Origin: Maritalea porphyrae
GTDB lineage: Bacteria > Pseudomonadota > Alphaproteobacteria > Rhizobiales > Devosiaceae
Length of the DNA stretch: 64,000 nt
Assembly: GCF_030159895.1 (NCBI RefSeq)
Contig: NZ_BSNI01000002.1
Location: forward strand, 746,039 to 810,038
Direction: 5' to 3'
Positions 8,909 through 16,679 of the stretch are shown in pieces. Every line of letters begins with the position of its first letter. Positions within the stretch are counted from its first letter, which is position 1. The notes beneath the pieces are model-generated. The model was not told the DNA's origin, did not search any database, and was given only the letters and a program-made list of their open reading frames with translations. The translations under genes were made by a program, and so were the position numbers.

Positions 8909-9598
8909 ATGGCTGCGACCTGGCTTTATGCGGGCACCGGACTGCTCATCCTTGCGCTTTTTTTAGCCGAACGGCGCTGGGAAAGCGCGGTCACACGGCT
9001 CGAAGAAAACGTGTTGGCAATCCTTTTGGCGCTCATCACCATCATCTCATTTGTGCAAGTGGTTATGCGCTACGGATTTAACGCAAGCTTTGGCGGCGCG
9101 CTGGAGCTGACCCGCATCATCTTTGCATGGCTAATTCTGTTCGGCATGTCATACGGGGTGAAAATGGGCACTCACCTTGGTGTTGATGCCTTTATTCGGA
9201 TGTTGCCGAAAAAGGGTTTGCGCTACGCGGCAATCTTTGGCGCGGCAGCGACACTGCTCTATGCGGTGATGCTGATTTCGGTTGATTGGATGAAAATTTT
9301 TGGCGTCTCGTCAAAAGGCGGCGCCGTGGTCTACTGGTCAAAAATGTATCAACTACAATTGGGGCTTGAGGACCTGAAATATCCAAGCTGGATTTCAGAG
9401 CCATTGGGTCTGGATGAACGCGTAAAGCGCTGGATGGCCTATTTGATCCTACCTGTTGGATTGGGCTTGTTGGGCTTTAGATCTTTGCAAGCCATGATCC
9501 AGATTATTCGCGGGGAACGCGAATTGATTATTGCCGGTCACGAAGCTGAAGAGCTGGTGGCTGAAAACAAAGATGTCTTGAAAGAGGAGCGTGCATAA
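8909..9598 (+). CDS. dctQ: TRAP transporter small permease DctQ
   Basis: A 229-residue membrane protein with four predicted hydrophobic segments and the DctQ core motif LELTRIIFAWLILFGMSYGVK. It is longer than typical DctQ (about 160-180 residues): a roughly 45-residue stretch (about 130-175, including SKGGAVVYWSKMYQ) is inserted between the third and fourth segments, and a charged C-terminal tail follows. It assembles with DctM into the Na+-driven permease. Its TAA shares one base with the dctM ATG, so the two subunits are translationally coupled. Confidence 0.9.
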   Translation: MAATWLYAGTGLLILALFLAERRWESAVTRLEENVLAILLALITIISFVQVVMRYGFNASFGGALELTRIIFAWLILFGMSYGVKMGTHLGVDAFIRMLPKKGLRYAAIFGAAATLLYAVMLISVDWMKIFGVSSKGGAVVYWSKMYQLQLGLEDLKYPSWISEPLGLDERVKRWMAYLILPVGLGLLGFRSLQAMIQIIRGERELIIAGHEAEELVAENKDVLKEERA

Positions 9599-11217
9599 TG
9601 GCTGCTGCAATTCTATTCGCGCTCGTACTCGGGCTATTGTTCCTAGGCGTGCCGGTGGCGGTATCGCTTGGGCTATCATCTATCATTGTTATTGCGTTCC
9701 TATCACACGACTCCATGTCGTCCGTTGCGCTGCAATTGTTCAACTCCGCTCAGCATTACACTTTGCTGGCGATTCCGTTCTTCATTCTTGCCGCTTCCTT
9801 TATGTCTACAGGCGGCGTGGCAAAACGCATTATCCGCTTCGCCATTGCGACCGTTGGACACTTCCGTGGTGGTTTGGCCATGGCGTCGGTTCTTGCGTGT
9901 ATGATGTTTGCGGCTCTGTCTGGCTCATCCCCGGCAACCGTTGTGGCCATCGGCACCATTGCCATCGCGGGTATGATGCAGGTGGGGTACTCTAAAGAGT
10001 TCGCCGCCGGCATTATCGCCAACGCGGGTACTTTGGGCATTCTCATTCCGCCTTCCATCGTAATGGTGGTTTATGCGGCTGCAACCGATGTGTCTGTGGG
10101 CCGTATGTTCCTCGCTGGTGTTATCCCAGGCCTTGTGGCTGGTGCGATGCTGATGATTGCCATCTACATTGTGGCGCGGGTGAAAAACTTGCCAGCTGAG
10201 CCTTGGAAGGGCTTTGGCGAAATCCTGCAAGGCGGCAAGCAAGCCGGTTGGGGCTTGTTCCTCATCATTATCATCCTTGGCGGTATTTATGGCGGCGTGT
10301 TCACGCCAACTGAGGCGGCAGCGGTCGCTGCGGTATATGCGTTCTTTATCGCCATTTTTGTTTATCGCGACATGGGACCATTGCAGGGCATTCCTTGGGT
10401 GCCAGAAGATGCGCCGATCAAAACCCGCATTGGCTTTTCTGCCACCGTTTATGGTCTATCGCTATTTGGTCTCTGGATGACCCTTTCATTCTTTGCCTTT
10501 GGCGACAATGAAGCGGTAAGCCTTGCGGCACGCTTCTGGTCGGGCCTTGTGGCAGGTGTGGCGGCGATGATCGCCTACACCATGTGGCGTGACCCAGAAT
10601 CTAGCCTTGCGCGGGTGCCTTCACACATTGTTGCAGGCTTGCCAATTTGGGGCCGTAATCTGGGGCTGGTGTTTGGCAAATTCCCAACGGCCATGTTCCA
10701 CAACGACACTCGCAAAGTGTTGGTCGATGCATCAAAAACAACGCTGATGTTGATGTTCATCATCGTCAACGCCCTGTTGTTTGCCCACGTTTTGACCTCA
10801 GAACGTATCCCGCAGGCAATTACCGCTCTGATGCTGGACGCTGGCTTTAACTGGTTCACCTTCCTGATCGCGGTCAACATTTTGCTGTTGATTGGTGGCC
10901 AGTTCATGGAGCCATCTGGCCTGTTGCTGATTGTTGCGCCAGTGGTGTTCCCAATCGCGATTGAATTGGGCGTGGACCCTATTCACCTGGGCATCATCAT
11001 GGTGGTGAACATGGAAATCGGCATGATCACACCGCCCATTGGGCTGAACCTATTCGTGACCTCCGGGATCACGGGCATGAGTTTGCTGCAGGTGGTGAAA
11101 GCCGCACTGCCATTCGTGGCCGTGTTGATGGTGTTCTTGGTTATCGTGACCTACTGGCCCGCGCTTTCAACAGCGCTGCCATATGCGATGATGGGACCTG
11201 AAATCGTAACGAGATAA
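9598..11217 (+). CDS. dctM: TRAP transporter large permease DctM (extended form)
   Basis: A 539-residue polytopic permease, the transport subunit of the dicarboxylate TRAP system. N-terminal (FALVLGLLFLGVPVAVSLG), central (GTLGILIPPSIVMVVYA) and C-terminal (IGMITPPIGLNLFV) DctM hallmarks are all present. Standard DctM is about 425-430 residues; the excess is mainly an insert from about 257 to 370 with two added hydrophobic segments, placed just before the ASKTTLMLMFI helix. DctQ is also extended, so the two insertions may form one extra element. A strong terminator follows. Confidence 0.92.
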   Translation: MAAAILFALVLGLLFLGVPVAVSLGLSSIIVIAFLSHDSMSSVALQLFNSAQHYTLLAIPFFILAASFMSTGGVAKRIIRFAIATVGHFRGGLAMASVLACMMFAALSGSSPATVVAIGTIAIAGMMQVGYSKEFAAGIIANAGTLGILIPPSIVMVVYAAATDVSVGRMFLAGVIPGLVAGAMLMIAIYIVARVKNLPAEPWKGFGEILQGGKQAGWGLFLIIIILGGIYGGVFTPTEAAAVAAVYAFFIAIFVYRDMGPLQGIPWVPEDAPIKTRIGFSATVYGLSLFGLWMTLSFFAFGDNEAVSLAARFWSGLVAGVAAMIAYTMWRDPESSLARVPSHIVAGLPIWGRNLGLVFGKFPTAMFHNDTRKVLVDASKTTLMLMFIIVNALLFAHVLTSERIPQAITALMLDAGFNWFTFLIAVNILLLIGGQFMEPSGLLLIVAPVVFPIAIELGVDPIHLGIIMVVNMEIGMITPPIGLNLFVTSGITGMSLLQVVKAALPFVAVLMVFLVIVTYWPALSTALPYAMMGPEIVTR

Positions 11218-11241
11218 ATAGGGAGCTCCTCCCAAACTGAA

Positions 11242-11267
11242 GGCGGCCTCCGGGCCGCCTTTTTTTG
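11242..11267 (+). terminator. Rho-independent terminator of dctPQM
   Basis: GGCGGCC/GGCCGCC stem around TCCG followed directly by an uninterrupted run of T. Confidence 0.92.
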
Positions 11268-11391
11268 TTTTGGTGCCGATCACTTTGTTGATATCTCGCG
11301 CAGCTTTTTGCGCGCCCGCCGGAAGGGCAGCATTTGGCACAGGGCGGTGTTAGCCCGTCATGCCAAATGCGGAACGCCCTGCGAGGCCAAG

Positions 11392-12846
11392 TTAAGTTCC
11401 ACAAAAGGTTTGGTGTACACGTTCATCTGGCGCAGGTGGCAAGGTGTAGGCATGGTGAACCGGTTGGTCCTCAAAAGGACGTGAAAGCACCTGCATCAAT
11501 TCTTCAAATAAGGAAAAGTCACCATCTGTTGCCGCTTGAATCATGGCTTCAACGCGGTGATTGCGCGGGATGAAAGCAGGGTTCACTTTTCGCATTAGGG
11601 ATTGGTCGACCCGCTTGCCACCATCCGTGTGCCTCACCCAATCATTAATCCATTCGGTCAGCGGCAACTGCGCCGCCGCGACGGTTGGATTGGGCAATTC
11701 AAGATTGCAAAGGGCGCGGAATGTGTTGGTGAAATCGGCGCGCGCTTCCTTCATTAAATCCAATAGTTCAATGGCCAATTCATAGTCGCCGGGCCGTTCG
11801 TTTGCGATACCGATTTTCTTCAGTATTCCAGAGCGGAATGCATCGTCAAATTGCGGTGAGAATTCATTGATGGCGTCTTGCGCAAGCGCCAGTGCTTGAT
11901 CTTCGTCGTCATGTAAAATTGGCAACATCGATTGTGCTAAAACGCTTAAGTTCCATTGCCCTATGCGCGGCTGATTTTGATAGGCGTAGCGGCCAAATTG
12001 ATCGATTGAACTGAACACAGTTGCCGGATCATATTCATCCATAAACGCGCATGGGCCAAAATCTATGGTTTCACCCGCGATCGATACGTTGTCCGTGTTC
12101 ATCACCCCGTGAATAAACCCGATCAACTGCCATTGGGCGATTAGTTCTGCTTGCCGCGAAATAACCCGTTTGAGTAATTCTAAATAGGGGTGATCGGCTA
12201 CTTGAAGGTCAGGTTCGTGCCGCATAATGGAAAAATCCGCAAGCGCTTTGAGCCCCTCTTTGTCGTCGTGTGCGACAAAATATTGGAAAGTGCCAAAGCG
12301 CACAAAGCTTTTCGCTACGCGGGTGATAATTGCACCTGGCAAAGGCGTTTCGCGGCGTACCATTTCGCCCGTGGTAACCGCTGCAAGCGCGCGCGTGGTG
12401 GGCAAGCCCAAAGCATGCATGGCTTCTGACAAGACATATTCGCGCAATACAGGGCCAAGGGCGGCACGTCCATCGCCATTGCGGGAATATGGCGTGGGGC
12501 CTGAGCCTTTGAGCTGAATGTCAAATACTTGTCCGTCTTTGCTTTGCGCATCACCAAGTAGCAATGCGCGCCCATCGCCCAATCGTGGGTTCCAATGACC
12601 AAATTGGTGGCCGGAATAGGCCATCGCTAAGGGCGTCGTGTTAGGGGCCGTTTGATTGCCGGCAAATATTGCCAAACCTACATCACCAGATAGCAAGTCT
12701 GCGTCCAATTGCAGCGTAGCTGCAAGATCGCGATTGAACGCAATCCATTTCGGATCTGCAACTGGCGTTGCCGATTGTGCCGCGTAAAAGCGGTCCGGCA
12801 ATTGCGCATATTGCGCACCAAAAATGGGGTGGGATTTGTCTCGCAA
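11392..12846 (-). CDS. selO: Protein adenylyltransferase SelO (YdiU/UPF0061)
   Basis: A 484-residue protein of the SelO pseudokinase family, which transfers AMP from ATP to Ser/Thr/Tyr of target proteins in redox stress. The hallmark GHQFGHWNPRLGDGRALLLG lies near residues 80-100, followed by a QLKGSGPTPYSRNGDGRAA segment and a GVMNTDNVSI catalytic-like loop. It ends in TFCGT, with Cys where eukaryotic SelO carries selenocysteine. Length is normal for the family. The reading starts at a TTG (12846), preceded by a 9-bp inverted repeat that could hide the ribosome site. Neighbours are unrelated. Confidence 0.93.
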   Translation of the reverse strand: MRDKSHPIFGAQYAQLPDRFYAAQSATPVADPKWIAFNRDLAATLQLDADLLSGDVGLAIFAGNQTAPNTTPLAMAYSGHQFGHWNPRLGDGRALLLGDAQSKDGQVFDIQLKGSGPTPYSRNGDGRAALGPVLREYVLSEAMHALGLPTTRALAAVTTGEMVRRETPLPGAIITRVAKSFVRFGTFQYFVAHDDKEGLKALADFSIMRHEPDLQVADHPYLELLKRVISRQAELIAQWQLIGFIHGVMNTDNVSIAGETIDFGPCAFMDEYDPATVFSSIDQFGRYAYQNQPRIGQWNLSVLAQSMLPILHDDEDQALALAQDAINEFSPQFDDAFRSGILKKIGIANERPGDYELAIELLDLMKEARADFTNTFRALCNLELPNPTVAAAQLPLTEWINDWVRHTDGGKRVDQSLMRKVNPAFIPRNHRVEAMIQAATDGDFSLFEELMQVLSRPFEDQPVHHAYTLPPAPDERVHQTFCGT

Positions 12847-12854
12847 TGTGGGGC

Positions 12855-12881
12855 CTACCTATCTCTTATCAGGATAGGTAG
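12855..12881 (-). promoter_or_regulatory. Inverted repeat covering the selO ribosome-binding region
   Basis: CTACCTATC (12855-12863) and GATAGGTAG (12873-12881) are perfect 9-bp arms with a 9-nt loop, ending 8 nt before the TTG start. In the transcript the downstream arm carries the AGG-type Shine-Dalgarno, so folding would sequester it. A DNA-binding operator is an equally valid reading. Confidence 0.55.
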
Positions 12882-12934
12882 CATTTGTGTGCTGTGCAGG
12901 CAAAATCAAATGGCAGTGAGTTGCGCGAGGCAAC

Positions 12935-12960
12935 AAAAAAGGCGGAGCAAATGCTCCGCC
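12935..12960 (-). terminator. Terminator of the dpp-like operon
   Basis: GGCGGAGC/GCTCCGCC with loop AAAT; read on the minus strand the stem is followed by TTTTTT. It lies 28 bp past the last gene of the operon. Confidence 0.92.
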
Positions 12961-12987
12961 TTATTCAATTCGAAAGTCAGGAAAAGA

Positions 12988-13809
12988 CTAGGCGACGCCC
13001 AACCGTTTCTTGATGGAATCAACGGTTGCCCGCGGCGTTGCCGCCAACAAAGTCTTGGTATAGCTGTGTTGCGGATTGTTGAAAATCTCATCGCGCGTAT
13101 TCTGCTCAACGATTTCACCAAAATACATCACCATCACCCGGTCTGCGATATATTTGACAACAGACAAATCGTGCGAAATGAAGATGTAGGAGAGGTTAAA
13201 CTCGTCCTGCAGATCGGCTAGCAAGTTCAAAATCTGCGCTTGAACGGACAAGTCCAAAGCCGAAACAGGCTCATCAAGCACCAAGATTTTCGGGCGCAGC
13301 ATTAAGGCACGCGCAATCGCGATCCGCTGGCGTTGACCACCAGAGAACATGTGCGGATAACGTCCATAATGTACAGGCTCAAGCCCGACCTTTTGCAGCA
13401 TTTCCATAGCTCGTTCACGACGTTCTTCTGCGCCCATATTGGTGTTGATCACCAAAGGCTCTTCCAAAACGTCACCGACTTTTTGGCGCGGGTTCAAGGA
13501 ACCATATGGATTTTGAAACACAATTTGCATACGCTGCCGCATTTCAGGCGTTGGTTTTTGATCGGCAATATTGATGTTCTTACCTTCAATTTCCAACTCG
13601 CCCGATGTTTGCGCATCAATCATGGTGAGGATACGTGCAAGGGTAGACTTGCCGCATCCACTTTCGCCAACGAGCGCCAGTGTTTCTCCTTCTTTGACGT
13701 CAAAGCTGATGCCCTTGAGGGCGTGAACCACATCGCCAGCTTTGAACATTGACCCCTTAGTGACATAGTCACGAGTAATGTCTTTGGCTCTTAGAATTGC
13801 GTCACTCAT
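12988..13809 (-). CDS. dppF: Dipeptide/oligopeptide ABC importer ATPase, DppF-like
   Basis: A 273-residue ATP-binding subunit. Walker A GESGCGKST, Q-loop near VFQNPYGSLNPR, signature SGGQRQRIAIARAL, Walker B ILVLDEPVSALD and a C-terminal peptide-transport extension with TLLAATPRAT identify the DppF/OppF branch. It forms a heterodimer with the upstream DppD-like ATPase; their genes overlap by 4 bp (ATGA). It is the last gene of a five-gene minus-strand operon and is followed by a strong terminator. Substrate cannot be read from the ATPase. Confidence 0.9.
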   Translation of the reverse strand: MSDAILRAKDITRDYVTKGSMFKAGDVVHALKGISFDVKEGETLALVGESGCGKSTLARILTMIDAQTSGELEIEGKNINIADQKPTPEMRQRMQIVFQNPYGSLNPRQKVGDVLEEPLVINTNMGAEERRERAMEMLQKVGLEPVHYGRYPHMFSGGQRQRIAIARALMLRPKILVLDEPVSALDLSVQAQILNLLADLQDEFNLSYIFISHDLSVVKYIADRVMVMYFGEIVEQNTRDEIFNNPQHSYTKTLLAATPRATVDSIKKRLGVA

Positions 13810-14657
13810 GATGAAGCTCCTTCTTGCTCGAAGGTATCTGCAAAGTCAGAAACGGTGGGCAGGCGATCCCCGTCCGCACGCTCTGGCAAGGCAGAAAGCA
13901 AAGCCTTGGTATATGGATTTTGTGGGTTTTCGAACAGTTCCAAAACCCCAGCTTCTTCCATCTGACGGCCCTTATATTGCACCACAACCCGTTGGGCCGT
14001 TTCTGCAACCACACCCATATCGTGAGTGATCATGATCAGTGCCATATTGTTTTGGCGCTGAATATCAAGCAGCAAATCAAGGATCTGCTTTTGAATGGTC
14101 ACGTCAAGCGCCGTGGTTGGCTCGTCAGCGATCAGAAGTTTGGGGCTGCATGAAATTGCCATGGCAATCATCACGCGTTGACACTGACCACCAGAGAGTT
14201 GGTGCGGATAGCTTTTGAGCTTCTTTGCGGGGTCTGGAATTCCCACTAACTCAAATAGCTCCACAGACCTTGCTTGCCGCTCACGTCCACTCAGATTGGT
14301 GTGCGCTTTAAGCATCTCATCAATTTGGAAGCCAACGGTGAAACAGGGATTAAGCGATGCAATTGGCTCCTGGAAGATCATCGAAATGTCTTTGCCGATC
14401 AGCTCGCGCCGCTCCCGCTCAGACAAGTTTTGGATGTCTTTGCCTTCAAATGTCATTTTGTCCGCGGTGATGGTTGCGGTTTTGGGCAACAGCCCCATCA
14501 CCGCGAGCATCGAAACAGACTTTCCTGAGCCACTCTCGCCCACGATTGCCAAAATGTCGTTTTGATCGACTTTGAAGTTGACCCCATCGACGGCTTTAAA
14601 TGGCCCATCGGCGGTATCAAAGGTGACGGTTAGGTTTTCAATTTCCAATACGTTCAT
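13806..14657 (-). CDS. dppD: Dipeptide/oligopeptide ABC importer ATPase, DppD-like
   Basis: A 283-residue ATPase of the DppD/OppD branch: Walker A GESGSGKSV, Q-loop IFQEPIASLNPCF, signature LSGGQCQRVMIAMA (Cys in place of the usual Arg/Met), Walker B LLIADEPTTALDVT and the C-terminal NPQNPYTKALLSALPE tail typical of peptide importers. The gene starts 4 bp after the permease stop and overlaps the next ATPase. It powers uptake with DppF. Confidence 0.9.
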   Translation of the reverse strand: MNVLEIENLTVTFDTADGPFKAVDGVNFKVDQNDILAIVGESGSGKSVSMLAVMGLLPKTATITADKMTFEGKDIQNLSERERRELIGKDISMIFQEPIASLNPCFTVGFQIDEMLKAHTNLSGRERQARSVELFELVGIPDPAKKLKSYPHQLSGGQCQRVMIAMAISCSPKLLIADEPTTALDVTIQKQILDLLLDIQRQNNMALIMITHDMGVVAETAQRVVVQYKGRQMEEAGVLELFENPQNPYTKALLSALPERADGDRLPTVSDFADTFEQEGASS

Positions 14658-14661
14658 GGCC

Positions 14662-15588
14662 CTAACTCCGCTTCAATTTCGGATCAAGCGCATCGCGCAA
14701 ACCATCGCCGACTAGATTGATCGCCAACACGGTCACAAGGATCGCAATACCTGGGAAAGTCACAACCCACCAAGCACGCAGCACGAATTCACGCGCTTCT
14801 GCGAGCATTGTGCCCCATTCAGGGGTCGGCGGCTGTGCACCCATGCCCAAGAAGCCAAGTGCTGCCGCGTCCAGAATTGCTGTTGAGAACGACAAGGTCG
14901 CTTGCACAATCAATGGAGCCAAACAGTTAGGCAAAATGGTTTTAAACATAAGCCGCATATGCCCAGCGCCTGCCACTTTGGCCGACGTCACATATTCACG
15001 GTTTGCTTCGCTCATTACCGCGGCACGCGTGAGGCGAGCAAAGTGAGGCTGCAACACAATCGCAATCGCGATCATCGCGTTGACAAGGCCTGGACCCAAA
15101 ATTGCAACCAACACCAATGCCATCAGTAGGCTTGGAAAGGCCAAGATGATGTCCATGATCCGCATGATGATCGTATCAACCCAGCCACGGAAGTAACCAG
15201 CGACGAGGCCGATAATAATTCCGCCGGTCAAAGAGATCGATACAACGATCACCCCGATAAACAGCGAAAAGCGCGAACCGTGAATGAGGCGTGACAGCAT
15301 GTCTCGACCCACAGCATCAGTACCGAGAATGAACTTCCAGCTACCGCCAGTTTCCCAAACAGGTGGCATCAAAAATGCATCCCGATATTGGTGACCCGCA
15401 TCGTGCGGGGCCAACCAAGGGGCGAACGCGGCCACAAAGACCATGAAGCCAACAATGACGAGGCCGATTACCGCCCCTTTGTTGGCGCTGAAATAGTGCC
15501 AAAACTCGTTGAGCATTTGCAGCTGCGCGTTGCGCACTTCTGCTTTAACAACGGTTTGGTCAATGTTTTTTGTCTGTGTATCAGTCAT
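14662..15588 (-). CDS. dppC: ABC importer permease, DppC-like
   Basis: About 308 residues counted from the ATG at 15588, which has a GAGG ribosome site and sits 10 bp beyond the upstream gene's stop; an in-frame upstream codon at 15645 would overlap that gene and lacks support. A cytoplasmic tail leads into a first TM helix (GAVIGLVIVGFMVFVAAFAPW), then the binding-protein-dependent permease domain with the ATPase-contact EAA-like loop (ANREYVTSAKVAGAGHMRLMFKTILPN). It pairs with the DppB-like permease to form the membrane channel. Confidence 0.9.
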   Translation of the reverse strand: MTDTQTKNIDQTVVKAEVRNAQLQMLNEFWHYFSANKGAVIGLVIVGFMVFVAAFAPWLAPHDAGHQYRDAFLMPPVWETGGSWKFILGTDAVGRDMLSRLIHGSRFSLFIGVIVVSISLTGGIIIGLVAGYFRGWVDTIIMRIMDIILAFPSLLMALVLVAILGPGLVNAMIAIAIVLQPHFARLTRAAVMSEANREYVTSAKVAGAGHMRLMFKTILPNCLAPLIVQATLSFSTAILDAAALGFLGMGAQPPTPEWGTMLAEAREFVLRAWWVVTFPGIAILVTVLAINLVGDGLRDALDPKLKRS

Positions 15589-15598
15589 CTTGATATCC

Positions 15599-16606
15599 TC
15601 ACTGATGCCTGATGCGCGGGTTAATAAGGCCGTAGAGCACGTCAACTGTGAGGTTCACCACCATCACAATCAGCGCGATCAAAACCAAACCACCCTGCAC
15701 GGACGGGTAATCCCGTCTAAAAATACTATCAACCATCCACTTGCCGATTCCCGGCCAAGAGAAAATGGTTTCGGTCAAAATCGCTCCAGCAAGCAATACA
15801 CCCACCTGCAAGCCAATGGTTGTAATCACGGGGATCAACGCGTTGCGTAGCGCGTGAACACCGATCACTTGCACTTGGCCAAGACCCTTGGCACGCGCTG
15901 TGCGTACATAATCTTCGCCCAAGACTTCAAGCATTGCCGAACGCGTTTGGCGCGCAATCACCGCCAACGGGATCGTGCCCAAAACAATGGTTGGCAAAAT
16001 CAAATGCATAAACGCGGATTTAAATGCCCCCGACTGACCGGACAAGAAGCTATCAATCAGCATAAAGCCTGTGACCTGTGGGAAATAGTAAAGCAGCGAA
16101 ATGCGGCCTGATACCGGCGTCCATCCCAAAGTGCCTGAAAAGAAGATGATGAGCAAAAGCCCCCACCAAAAAATAGGCATAGAATAACCAGCAAGCGCGA
16201 TGCCCATTGTTGTTTGGTCAAACCAAGATCCGCGCTTCACCGCAGAGATAATGCCAGCTGGAATGCCGAGTAACACCGCAAAGACGATCGCGCAAAGCGC
16301 AAGTTCAACGGTCGCTGGAAATAGCGTCAAAAACTCGTCAAGCACTGGGCGCTTGGTGGCAATCGAAGTGCCAAAATCACCTTGGAACAAATTGACCAGA
16401 TAGGTGAAATATTGCTCCCAAATTGGCTTGTCGAAGCCAAACTGGACCAGTAGCTCTTGATAGCGCTCTGGCTTTACCCCGCGCTCCCCCGCGAGCGCTA
16501 GGATTGGATCCCCTGGCAGAACACGAACGAAGCCAAAAGCCACAATCGTGATCCCGAAAAATGTCGGCACAATCATGGCCAACTTACTGATGATGAATTT
16601 GAACAT
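15599..16606 (-). CDS. dppB: ABC importer permease, DppB-like
   Basis: A 335-residue inner-membrane permease. The N-terminal helix (MIVPTFFGITIVAFGFVRVLPGDP) and the following GDP motif are characteristic of DppB/OppB. The coupling loop is at LGEDYVRTARAKGLGQVQVIGVHALRNALIP, and a further TIGLQVGVLLAGAILTETIFSWPGIG helix region is conserved. It follows the binding-protein gene after a 73-bp gap with a hairpin. Confidence 0.9.
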   Translation of the reverse strand: MFKFIISKLAMIVPTFFGITIVAFGFVRVLPGDPILALAGERGVKPERYQELLVQFGFDKPIWEQYFTYLVNLFQGDFGTSIATKRPVLDEFLTLFPATVELALCAIVFAVLLGIPAGIISAVKRGSWFDQTTMGIALAGYSMPIFWWGLLLIIFFSGTLGWTPVSGRISLLYYFPQVTGFMLIDSFLSGQSGAFKSAFMHLILPTIVLGTIPLAVIARQTRSAMLEVLGEDYVRTARAKGLGQVQVIGVHALRNALIPVITTIGLQVGVLLAGAILTETIFSWPGIGKWMVDSIFRRDYPSVQGGLVLIALIVMVVNLTVDVLYGLINPRIRHQ

Positions 16607-16625
16607 TCGTTTTTTTCTAAGAAAA

Positions 16626-16650
16626 CAGGCGCTGTTAAGTACAGCGCCTG
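16626..16650 (-). terminator. Intercistronic hairpin between the dppA-like and dppB-like genes
   Basis: CAGGCGCTGT and ACAGCGCCTG are perfect 10-bp arms with a 5-nt loop; on the minus strand TTTTC follows. It probably reduces permease transcription relative to the binding protein, the same arrangement as the dctP-dctQ gap in this window. Confidence 0.7.
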
Positions 16651-16679
16651 CTTCAGTCCCCTTAAGTTCGATCCAAGAC

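Noticed and set aside
15589-15645. Upstream extension of the dppC-like permease
   Set aside because: Would overlap the preceding permease gene; the ATG at 15588 has a GAGG site at correct spacing.
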